Shown here: positions 46,652 through 58,600 of the stretch, one piece after another
Layout: the number at the start of each line of letters is the position of its first letter
Position numbering within the stretch: position 1 is the stretch's first letter
Assembly (NCBI GenBank): GCA_007922195.1
Contig: ML681990.1
Span: forward strand, 39,569,557-39,633,556
DNA: 64,000 nt
Direction of reading: 5' to 3'
From: Podocnemis expansa
Lineage: Eukaryota; Chordata; Testudines; Podocnemididae
Notes under the pieces: generated by a model
What the model saw: only the letters and a program-made list of their open reading frames with translations
Databases searched by the model: none
Told to the model about the DNA's origin: nothing
Position numbers and translations under genes: made by a program

Positions 46652-49600
46652 CTACAAACAAGATGAAATAGAAAAAAAAATCATTGCATGTTTCTGCACA
46701 TCTTGTAAAATTATGATGTTAAAATAAATAATTTACTCAGAAACAGAAAAACAAAGCCAAGAAATGGGCAGCCTGGCTGTCACTACTGTGTTCTTGCTTA
46801 AATAAAATAACTTGGCTAACTAGCGTAATCTCTAAATTCCATTTACAGTGTGCATTGGTACCAGGGAATAGAATTAGCGTTAACACACACTTCTGTCCAA
46901 GAGGACTGTAAGCTCCAACTCGTCATTGCTTACATGAGGCTGTTCTTGTTTGTCTGCATCTCAAGTAGATAACACACATCACTAATAAAATGTAGATGGC
47001 AGGATGTACTGTGCTATAACAATCTACTTGATTTACATGTTGATAGAAACACTTCACTTGAATTGAACAGTGCAATTAACTACACCATGACATCAATGTC
47101 CACCTGCAATGCCTTTTATTCAATTCATTGTCACCTGGTCTGGGGAAAGATTGCGTTCAAAACTTTTGTTTATTTTGGCTGACTGTATTGCGGAATGGAA
47201 ACCAGGTACTCCCGGGTTAGAAATGTGTGTCCTGTTAGAGCCATACATAGCATTACAAAACACATAGTGGAAAGGGGTTTTTTTGTTTGTTTTGTTTTTT
47301 AAATATCCCAAAAATGGCATAATTCTTTTCCAGTTACACTGCTTTGTGTTTTCCCATTAGCTATCTTAAATTACAGAGCGGGTCTCATGTTCTCTGATCC
47401 ACCACTAACTGCTTCCATCTTCACTTATTTAAAGCTGAGCAGGCTCATTACAACACTGATGACCTGAGACAGCATTAAGACTTTATTGTATTGCATTCAT
47501 TCTTTCTGACTCATTGTCTGAGCTGAAGCATGACTGTCACAAAGCAGGAATCACCACAGTTTTCTATGAAATTACCATCCCTACATAAAATGTCAAAGTT
47601 TTTCTTATCAGCATTGGTAGTAAGTTCAATAGGCACATCAGCACATTCACAATGTGCTGCGTTTTAAAATAAAGACTCTACACATTGTATTTTACAAAGG
47701 GGCTTTGTGCGACCCAGAAGCTGTAAGATTTCTGCATCTCTGAAATTGGAGCTTTTGTATCCCAGCACTCATAATATTCCATGGTTTATGGAATAGTCTA
47801 ACATCTGTTGGTGGTGACAACTGGAATGAGACCTATCTCAAGCTACTTAATGAGTCCAGAGTAAGCCTTCAACAACCCTCAGGCCTGCAGGTGGATGAAC
47901 TGGTGCAAAATCCTGCTCCTCTTGCTTAAGGGCGTAGATCTACTGACTTCACTGACAATACATACATGAGTGAGATGAAGGAAAAGGAAGACTCGACTCT
48001 GTTAAACTGAATCTGAAAAGCAGTAAGAACAGGCTTCAAACTTCCCTTATTATGCAAGCACAAGGGTACACCCAGTGAAACAAGGGCAAACTTAAATGTG
48101 ATAAAAGGAAATGCTTTTTTTTTTATAACATCATGCGTAGTTAATCTGTGCAACTCATTGCTACAGGATACCACTGAGTTTGAGACTGCTGAGAGTCATA
48201 AAAGGATTTGATATTATATGGATCCCATTTAGCATCATTTTTGTAGCCTTACAAAAATAAGGGACATTAAATCTACCTGCTTAATGGCACATGCCATCCT
48301 CTAGCAGACTCAGGTCAAGATCAAACTTTCCTATGGTTAAATTATACCCTAAATGTCTATTAAAGTGGTTCTGGCACTTTGTGCTGAAGCATTTGGTCTA
48401 GCCACTATTGGAGGTTGGCTACTGGCTTGCATGGGTCACTGGTCTAATCAGTTGGGAAGGTTCCTGTGTTCTGTACTGGTGAGGTATTTACTTCTGCTGC
48501 AGCTATTGCAAAGTTCAGAGTTCTCATTCATTTTTATTTTATTTTAATTCTTCAAAGTGTCTGATGAAGTGGGATTTTGTCCCCCAAAATCTCATGAGAT
48601 AAATTTGTTAGTCTTTAAGTGCCACAGGACTCCTTGCTTGTTTTGCCTTAATTCAGTAATTCCTAGCATATTTTTAGATTGGTATTGATGGTATCCTATC
48701 TGAGTTGACAGTAGAAATTTACTGTAGGTGTTTTTAATCCTATGCTTGTTCTACTTTATTTCTTCTAGGAGTTTACAACTGAGCTACTGAGATGTTCATT
48801 TGTGACTTGAAGCAATTTGTGAGCAGTCTGCCTAAGTGAAATTCCTTCAGGGAATCAGCTCCTAGTCAACAGCTTGCTCACTGGTGTATGTAGGTAGCTC
48901 TGTCACATTTCATGAGCCTTTGCTAATGTCAGATTACCACTAGGTTATGTCTGCAAAAGCAGCTACTTTGTTATGCTGCCTATTCACGTTGAGCCCTGAT
49001 TTTTCAAAAAAGGGTTTATATTTCATCCATTAGCCATTACTTCTAGTTCTGCAATATCAGTATAGTGATGTTCCTTACAGCATCAGTCATTGTAACAAAT
49101 TTCTTTCCATAGCATCTATGTCTCCACAGTGTACACAGTAACATGATGGCCACATATTAACTATGTATTTTTCCCTCTCAAAATACCTATTTTTGGAGTG
49201 GTATTCTAGCTTGTAGAATTTCTCTGTACAAGTCTTGTATCTGACAAATGCTATCATAACATATTGCCCGTGGATGTTGGATACTTCTGAGCTTCTTACG
49301 TATTGGCAAATACAAGTATGAGTATTTGTCCACATGGAATCATCTGTAAGCAAACGTGCCTCTTGCACACACAAACTGGTTCTTTTGTACAGCAGTGTCC
49401 ACTGGGGCTACACATGTGCCCTCTATGATCCTCTATCACTCTCCAAAGGGCATAAGGGGGTGGAGTAGACCCAGTCACCTCTCCATTCTTTCTTACTACC
49501 ATGGTAGTGAGCCATAACTTAGCAGTGTCTCCTGCCATCTTTTTTAGTCACCCATTGTTCACTTAGGATTGGTGTTAATTAGTATAGAACTAGTTTTACT

Positions 49601-52600
49601 GTTCTTCTTGCCCAGTTTTACTGTTCTTCTTACCCCCCATGAGAGGGGAAGGGCACTTCCTTCTCTGTTCTCTGAATGGATTCTAAATTCCCTTGTAAAT
49701 CTAGCAATTCATTTGCTTTGGTAGTATATTTTAAAAGTTAAAGATGCATCAAACACAAATAAAATGTTTCTTTTAACTTGAGACCAAATAAGATTCAGTT
49801 CATGACTTTTTGATTTGCTAAAAGGTTTGATTTTGGAATGACATCAAAAGAGGTTTCCCCCTCTTCCCCAAAACCCTCAGTGAACTGAAAAATCAGTTAT
49901 TGATGCAGATCTAGTCTGTGATCAAGTTTTCATAAAATAGCTTCTTCTGACTGTAGGCCTCATAGCCAGCATCTTGAATGAAAAGTATCATGTTTTCTGT
50001 CCTGAGTAGGCATGTGAGGCCCAGCACCCTATTGACTGCATTCCTGAGTCAGCAGGACAGAAATCTGTTATATGCCTGAGTCCTCAGAAAAATAATATAG
50101 GATGACATCTTGTTACTACTGATAGCACCAGCAGGGAAGTGTCAACTTTGGTTCTCTGACAGATGTATTTATCAATTCGCTTTTCCAAAGCTGGATGTTT
50201 ATTTCACAGAACCACTCTCTGCTCCTGAACCTACTCCAGCTTTTCTCCAACTGATAGCATGGAGGCTAACTTGTAAGTTCTGCAGACACCAGTAGTTCTA
50301 CATAGATGCTAGATATTTTGGTGCAGAGAAGAAAAAATTAACATAAAGCCAACTGAGAAAGCTTTTGTCTTGGGCTGCTAAGTGTCACCTTCAAATCTGT
50401 AGATTTTTTGTTTATGATCTGGATCATTTATTGTCCTTGAAAGATTCAGACTTTTCAACCAGCTCTAGTTAGGAGTCATTTGGTAATATGGAACTGCTGC
50501 CCTCTCATTCAGGTTCATGTGGTATTTTTGAACCACATGTTCCCATTGGTCAATGAATTTTCCACTCTCTGGAACCCAAATGTGGTATCCTAGTGTTGAT
50601 GGAAACTCCTTTTTTCAGCCTATGGCATCATATCCCCTTTCTTGTAAAGACAGTATATTGGGGGTCTAATATCTCTGCTGGAAAGAAGAGTGAGTTTGTC
50701 ATGTGTCTAATGGGGGGATCAGCTTATATGCAAAACCCAGAAAATTCTTAGACCTTTCCCAGAACCCTTATCCAAAATGGCCTCAAATGTTCATCTTCTA
50801 GATCAATACATACACTTACCAGTATTCTGTCCTAAAAGTGTATTCATCTGCTGAAGAGCAAAGCTCCATATATTTGTTGTAAGAGCTTTTTCTTCCCACC
50901 TCTGCAGAGCAAGTCACTGGATATTTGTGCTGTTTGTATAGGCATGCTTATTTGGAGAGGGCGCTAGCTACCCAGGGCACCATGGAGGGAGGGTCCCCTG
51001 CACCCTGTCTGCTTTAAATAGTCTAGCAGCCTATGCCAGCCAGGGCAGAAAAGGCAGAGTCCCAAGCAGTAGGAGTGTGGGCTATGGGGGTGGGGGGGGA
51101 TGGTGCCCAATTGAAGCCAGCAGGGGGCTGGCAGGGTGCCCAGTGAGACTGGTGGTGGGGCCTGCAGCAGGGCTGGGGGGCTGGCAGGGGCCCCAGCAAG
51201 GTGAGGGGGGGAATCAGGGATGCCCCCCATGAAGCAGGGGGGGCAGCCTTGCCTTTTGCACTGGGCCCCGGAATCCCTAAAATAGCCGCTGGCTGTTTGG
51301 GGTTTGCTCTTGAAAGCTGACCCAGAGCCTCTTACAATGGGTGTCTAATTGCATTAAAGTCTTCTATGAACTATATCAATTTGCTGCTGCCGCTTCTCAA
51401 ATTAAAACACATTTTACTGGACCTCAAGGAACCTCCTTAGTATGCTTTAGGAGTGTCCCTATATCAGACCATATCTGTGCATCAGCTTGGGGTTCAGTTT
51501 ATATTTTTACTCATCCTTATTCCTTAGTGACAGCATCTAGAGCTGATGTCCTGTTTGGCAGTGTGTTCTTACAGTCTTTATCTAGGTAAGATTGACACCA
51601 ACCTTCTTAGGGAGATAACTGCTAGTCGGTCAGGAAGAGTGGGATCTGTATAAACAAAGCTGGAGGAGACCAGACTTTGAAACACGGCAGAGAGGGAGGG
51701 GAAAATGAGTCTTGGAACTCAGGCTCCATTCAGCATGGGAACAGTTGCACAACTATTTTTACTCTTGTGCGCCTAACTCAATTGATCTGGGTTCTGAGAC
51801 TCCATGCAATAGGTTTTCCTTTGTAGACACACCCCAAGTGCCCTCATTAACACAATGCTGAGGGGATGGTTGTACCCATTGCTGCCTTTATGCCTTTGGG
51901 GAGAAGGACACACACAGGGCCTGCAGAGTGAATGTGTGGCCCCCATCCATCTTGCTGGCCAAAATACTCTGATCCCATTTTCACAGGGCCTATGTGAACC
52001 TCCAGTGAGATCCATGTGGACTAATTAACTGAACTGTGACTCTTCATAGTCAGTAACTGTTATTTCTGAATTGCAGAATTCAAATATTGTAATTTATTTT
52101 TTGTAAAAGATCACAAATTTACTACCAACATACTACTTTACCTACTGCAACTTTGTAAAAATCTGGAAATGTATTTGTTTAAAAAAACAAAAAAAAAAGA
52201 AGACGAAAATCCTACACTAAACAGGGTGGCAAGGGTGAGATCCTCTCATATGGAGCACAGTACGAGATGATCATAAACACCACCATGCTTGATCAGCCAT
52301 ATGGCTCATCTAGGCTAGTTTTCTAGCTCAGACATGGCTCAGCATCGGATGAAGCTTTCTTTTAAAGTTAACCTGTTTAAGTACCCTAATAGACATGGCT
52401 TTCACTGAATGCTGGGGGAGATTGAAGTGTTTCCCTGTTGGTTTTTTTAATGTTGCCATTTCTGATGTCAGATCTGTGTCCATTTGACACTATTTCTTCA
52501 GGACTAAATAAGGACTTCAGATTTTTAACTAATTACAACAGGTGATTTGATCTCATCTTCCTCTATATGCTGTTCCCGTTTCTGAATCTTAACTGCTTTG

Positions 52601-55600
52601 ATTTGCTGTTACACTGTGACCTGACCCTATGATTTACACTTCCCTGCATTTATTTTCCTCCCATTCTGTAAGTTCCCCTCTTCATAGCATCTGACAAGTG
52701 GGATTTTCTCCCACAGAAACTCATGTGATAAATACATTTGTTAGTCTTTGGCTATGTCTACACTGCCCAAGATATTTTGAAATAGTTATCTTGAAACAAC
52801 TATTTTGATTTTAATTTGAAATTATTTCTAATTAACATTATTTTTAAATTATTACTTTGAAATAGATGTTCAGGGAAGACTCTCTATTTCAAAATAAAGC
52901 AGAAGTTCTTATTTCAAAATAGAGACTCTTCACTAGACTCTCTATTTCAAAATATGGGACAGCAGTGTAGTTGTTCCCAGAATTAACCGGGAGTCTGTGG
53001 ACCTGTTGCGGGGGGTCCGTGGGCCAGAACCCAGCTGCGGCCCTGATGCTCCCACTGGAGCTGGATCCCAGCGGGGGGTGGGAACACGCAGAGGACTACC
53101 TGCTGCTGCTGCTGCTGCTCACTGGCTGCCGATGCTGGTGGCAGCTTGGCTTCGGTCCCTGCAGCGGCTGCCTGCCTCCAATTGCCAGCATGGGGATGAG
53201 GAGGGAGCTATGGCTGTGGCAGCCCCACTTACTGGCACAGGGTTTAGGAGGCAGCCACAGCTGCAGTGGCGATTCCTTCCTGCCCAGATTCTGGCTGCAT
53301 GAGCCAGATTTTGGCCATTCAGGCAGAATCCTGCTCACTGCAGCAATGGCCAGGGGGTTGGCAAAGTTTTTTTTTTATTTAAAAAAAAGGGGGGGGTGGT
53401 CCCCAGCCTGCAAAAGGTTGGGAACTACTAGGGCCACTATTTCAAAAAAAAGCCTATTCTGTGGCTTGGAATGGCTTTTTTCAAAGTAACTATTTCAAAA
53501 GAATTAATCTTTCAAACTAAATCCAGGTTTTAATATTTTGAAATAGTGCTTCATTTTTTCAAAAAACCAAAGTGCTTACTTCAAAATACCAAAATGCCTA
53601 CATGGACAGGCATAAAGATTATTCAAAATAAGCTTCCTTATTTTGAAAAACCTTTTCAGTATAGACATACCCTTTAAGTGCCACAGGACGCCTTGTTTGT
53701 TTTGCTGAACTAGACTAACATGCTTACCCCACTGGAACTTGCGAACAAACTGGATTGTCTCCGCCAAAAGAATAACTTTAAATCCAAGCTTCGAAGAGAA
53801 ACTACAGAGTTCAAATTCATATGCAAATTTGACAACATTAACTTGGGGTTTGAACAGAGATATGGGCTGGCTTTCTCATTACAAACTGATTTTGTTCACC
53901 TCTTTCAACCTTGTTTGAGTTGCTGAAATAGTCTGACCAGATCCTGTGAATTACACATCACGCCACTCTTGATTTTTCAAGAAACCATCATTCTCTGTTA
54001 TAATGGACTTTGTATAAGCTAAATACTGCAACTTCTTCCTCTTTTTCTTTTAGTTACTTCATGGTTTTGTATTTGTTTGTCACAGACTGGCTTTAGTGTG
54101 TGTTGCATAATGCTTTGGGAAAAAATGATTAAAATTTTTTCAAAAGGACTAGGGAAATCCCTATAAACGCCTGATACTACATTCCTCATATCACCAGTAT
54201 TCTGCTAGAGCTGTAATGCAATACATTTACCAGGCACAATTAGAGAAGCTAGCAACCAGTGCTTCTGTAATTCACTGAAAGGGTCCATTCATAAGCAATT
54301 TTCATACCTGTGGAATGATTCTTGCCATATCTTGGAGAGCACTGCTGTTTACTGGATTTGGAATAGCTGGCCACCACAATTTTCTTGACCTGGAAAGACA
54401 GGCTCTTTCAATTGAGGATAAAATTAAAAGGCTGAGTCTTCATATAGGTATACTTCTGTTTTTGTCACAAGTCATACATAGCTTATCAGGTTTTTTTGTG
54501 CACATCAAATGAGGATGTTTCATAGCAGCTATTAACAACACACAGCAAAAAATTGCAGGGCCAAAATTTTAGTTCATGTTCTGACAGTAAGTATATTTCT
54601 GATGCTCTATTATTTAAGTTAATTGACATGAGATGGGAAGGCCACCAACATGTGGCTCTCTGCCCATCTCTAATGTATATCAGCTTTCTCCCTCTTTACT
54701 CCACCATTGTTTTGTGATTGTTCCCATCTCCTTTCCTCTCTTGAGGGTTCAGTTTGTCTTACTAATAATATCTTATAGGTAGGTTTCCACTTAGCAATCA
54801 CCCTGTCTTCCAAGAGCAATCATCTGCTCCTCCCACTGAATACTAGGAGCCTAGGGACCATGTCAAAGTTTGCTTATAACTCACAGGGTATGTCCACACA
54901 CAGTCCTTATTTCGAAACAACAGAGGTTGTTTCGAAATAAGGAATGGCATGGCCACACGACGCACGGCCATTTCGAAAGAAGCAAACCGCTTCTTTCGAA
55001 ATGGCCGTGGTCCTTTCAAAAGAAGCTAAACCTCGTTGCCTTTCGAAAGAGCGTTGTTTCGAAACGGTTGTTTCGAAACAACGCCAAGTGGACATGCCCT
55101 TCCGAAATAACTGGCTGCACCCTGGGAGGAAGAGCCACCCCCTCAGCACCCTGTCCAGGGTGCTGAGGGGAGACAAGCTGCAGGGCACCGGGGCGCTGCC
55201 CCCAAGAGCAGCGGGGAGCCCTGCGGAGGGGCGCTGATGCCCCCCCTCTCCCCGCCGCTGGGGCTGCTCAGGAGCCCGGCGGCCGGGTGCCGGGGCTCCC
55301 NNNNNNNNNNNNNNNNNNNNNNNNNNNNNNNNNNNNNNNNNNNNNNNNNNNNNNNNNNNNNNNNNNNNNNNNNNNNNNNNNNNNNNNNNNNNNNNNNNNN
55401 NNNNNNNNNNNNNNNNNNNNNNNNNNNNNNNNNNNNNNNNNNNNNNNNNNNNNNNNNNNNNNNNNNNNNNNNNNNNNNNNNNNNNNNNNNNNNNNNNNNN
55501 NNNNNNNNNNNNNNNNNNNNNNNNNNNNNNNNNNNNNNNNNNNNNNNNNNNNNNNNNNNNNNNNNNNNNNNNNNNNNNNNNNNNNNNNNNNNNNNNNNNN

Positions 55601-58600
55601 NNNNNNNNNNNNNNNNNNNNNNNNNNNNNNNNNNNNNNNNNNNNNNNNNNNNNNNNNNNNNNNNNNNNNNNNNNNNNNNNNNNNNNNNNNNNNNNNNNNN
55701 TGTGGACCTGCTATTTCGCTCCCTTATTTCGAGGACACAGTTTTGTTATTTCAAAACAAGTTATTTCAAAATAACAGGTTTTTCGAAATAAGTTATTTCG
55801 AAATAGCTTCTTTCGAAATAACAAAACTGTGTGTAGACATAGCCACAGTGGGAGATTCTGCCTGTCATGCCTGAAGAATCACATATTGTTATTCAGGGAA
55901 CTAGTTATAGAGCAAGAGGCAGTTCATTCTGCAGTCCTGACATAAAATTTTAATCTTATCTGCTTTCTCAGGACTCAGATAGTATTTCAGCTTCTGTGTT
56001 TAAATCCTAATAGGACTAGTTTGGGAGCAAAATTGTGGTGCATTTCCAAACTAAAGCCGGGTTCCTGAGCTGAGTTGTTCAACTTAATTTTGGCTGAGGG
56101 CCTTCAGGAACACAGTCACAAACTAGTTTGTAATCTCTTATTGAAGGTGGGACCTCTGACATAACAAGCTTTCGCAAGCCCTACTTAGCTATCCAGCTCT
56201 AACTCTGGTTCAATCTAGGTCACCAGGGCTACAAGAAATCAGACTGTATTTGATGGCTAAAGCGAGGGGCAGCTGGGTACAACTGATATTTATATAAATA
56301 TAAAGCTAAAATGAAAATACATATACATTGCATAGTGTGAGCTGGACCTTTAACAGGGCTAGGCCTCAGTGACACCTGTGCCACTTTTGGCTCACCTCGC
56401 CGGGTGGTGGAACTTAGCTGATTATAACAGGTCTAAAGTGAGGATAAGAACAGGCTGTCAAGAGTGCATGAGGAACAAGCCATTAGTATAGGCTCATGGT
56501 GGATGGTCTTTAAAAAGCAGAAAGGAAGATGCTATGGAAATGGATCTGGAAGCCTGTGCTCCATAAAAAGTGGGAAGACAGCTAGGTGAAGCCTCTGGGA
56601 AGAACATAGGATAGCCTTGATAATAGGGCTGACAGCCCAAGTATTCTGGGTTCCCAAGGCTGGGAATTCATAGTGGAGGTTGGGTGTGGATTCTACTCAT
56701 GCTACTATCCTGTAAATGAAGAGAGAATGAAATGACTGACAGGTGCACAGCAAGCCTACAGGTGAGCCTAAGAAAAAGAAAACACTGACAGGGTATGGTG
56801 TGGAAGAGAAGGCAAACCCTTTAATGAAGGGCTGGGTCGTGTGAATCTGGGATGGTCAACTTCTGCATTGCTTGGCTTTAGTTTATGTTTCAGACATTGT
56901 GGATGTATGATGAGCAAACACCAAATCTGAGAGAACCATCTGAAGGCAAGGGGAAACTGAGACAGGAAACAGCCTCAGCACCAGACTGGGTAAATGTCTA
57001 TTAGAATATGAATATATAAACTATATCTTTTTGTGTCATCACTCTTATCACTTCAATGACCAGCTCTTTTGCCTCCTCACCCTAGACTCTCAGTGTTGCA
57101 GAACAGGGAATGAGAGTATTTTTTATAGCGCTGAGAAACAAAAGTTCTATCCTGGTTGGTCTGCTATGGTTATCACAGTAATGGAGTGCCTAGCAATTAT
57201 TTTCCAGTGGAAGTACAGCATAACCCTGGTGGTGATGTAAATGTGGAAGCAGGGAAGGCATTTCAGAAGCAGTTCATGTTGGCCTAACTCTGTGCCTGTT
57301 TGAACTCAATGGGAGTAGGGTTAATTTAACCTGGATGTTGTTGAGAATCCCATGACCAGAATGCTCTCTGTATATAAAAGGAGTGGAACAGCACTGTGTA
57401 TGTGTGGGGTTTTTTTTTTTTTAATTTAATGAACCACTTTAACATAAGCAGTCCAATAAGTCAAATCTAGATTTTTAGTTTGTTGGATTTATAAACAATT
57501 TCTTACTTTTCTCTAGTAAGCTTAGAGGTGTCCTGAGTTAACTGAAGGAGTTCAAGCTGTCTATCTGATCTCCATTTGATGCACTTTTTAGGAAATTAAT
57601 CTAGCTCATGTGACTGAGTCAAGGCCTTGTCACAGAACAACCAAAACATTGAGGACATGAATTCAAGACTTCTTTCTTGATAATGTTTTTAGTAGTACTA
57701 TACAATAATAGCTCATCCAATCCTCATGATTCTACACTAGGATAGCACTCATTTTTTCTTAACATTCCTAGGTAAGAAACTATGATCTTGTCTCTTGCCA
57801 TTGCTACCCCCTCCTTTACTTTTTTCTCTTTCCCCTCAACAGTGCCCCCCCCCATATCTAAGAAAACAGCTATCTAGGTTTCAGGAATCTTACAAATGTC
57901 TAAAATTTTGTTTTTTCTCATGCGAAGAACAGGGTCAGTCTTCAGGTTGGTTTTTATTTTGGAATGCTCCAAGCTGGAGATCATATCAGGTTTACTTGAC
58001 TTGGCACAATATTTCCCAGTAACCTTAGTCTGGCACATGCAAACTCAAGCTGTTACCTCTGGCTATAGAACAGACACCAGTGAGCCTCATATTCATTCTG
58101 AAAGTAGTGATGAGCCATAGTGATGCTAGGAAGAATGAGAAGTTGCTGTACGAAAGGAGATTGTGGTGGAGTAGTAGACCAAAATAAATCATGCCATGGA
58201 CCACATTTGATGTTATGCCATAGTGCTGACATCCTGTCTGCTATAGTCACTCAGTGTCACTCAGTTAAGATAATGACAGACATAATTAAAGCAGGAAAAA
58301 CAGAGATGGAGGCAGAGTTACAGGGTTTCATTATAGTAATCTATGGCAGGTTTTGCATTAGTAGAGTACTGGTGTATTTTTCAGGAGCATGTTGATAATT
58401 TACTAATGTGCAGCCACTCATGGTTTATTATTGTTAGTATTGCTCCTTCATATCATAGTTTGTAAAAAATTATATTTTTTTAAAGGACAGGTCTCTGGGG
58501 AGAGTGTGTTATTCACATTCTCCCATTATGGAAAGCAGTTTCTTATGAAATGAGAGAAACAACTCTGTCCCAAGAGGTGCCTTGTTATCCCTGTCTTCTT

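Larger units (their letters stand above)
46652..54307 (-). other. receptor intron, 7.7 kb
   Basis: It holds the fold-back arm at 48551, the DIRS-like remnant at 49080-50880, a GC-rich repeat at 50950-51290 and the nested fold-back/MITE pair at 52661-53740. No additional exon is needed, because the flanking exons join in phase. Confidence 0.7.

Noticed and set aside
52971..53489. 172-residue reading frame
   Set aside because: It lies entirely within the nested MITE core, overlaps other open frames of the same GC-rich repeat and has no splice support.
55237..55874. Two frames spanning the 400-N gap
   Set aside because: Most of each frame is undetermined bases within a MITE.
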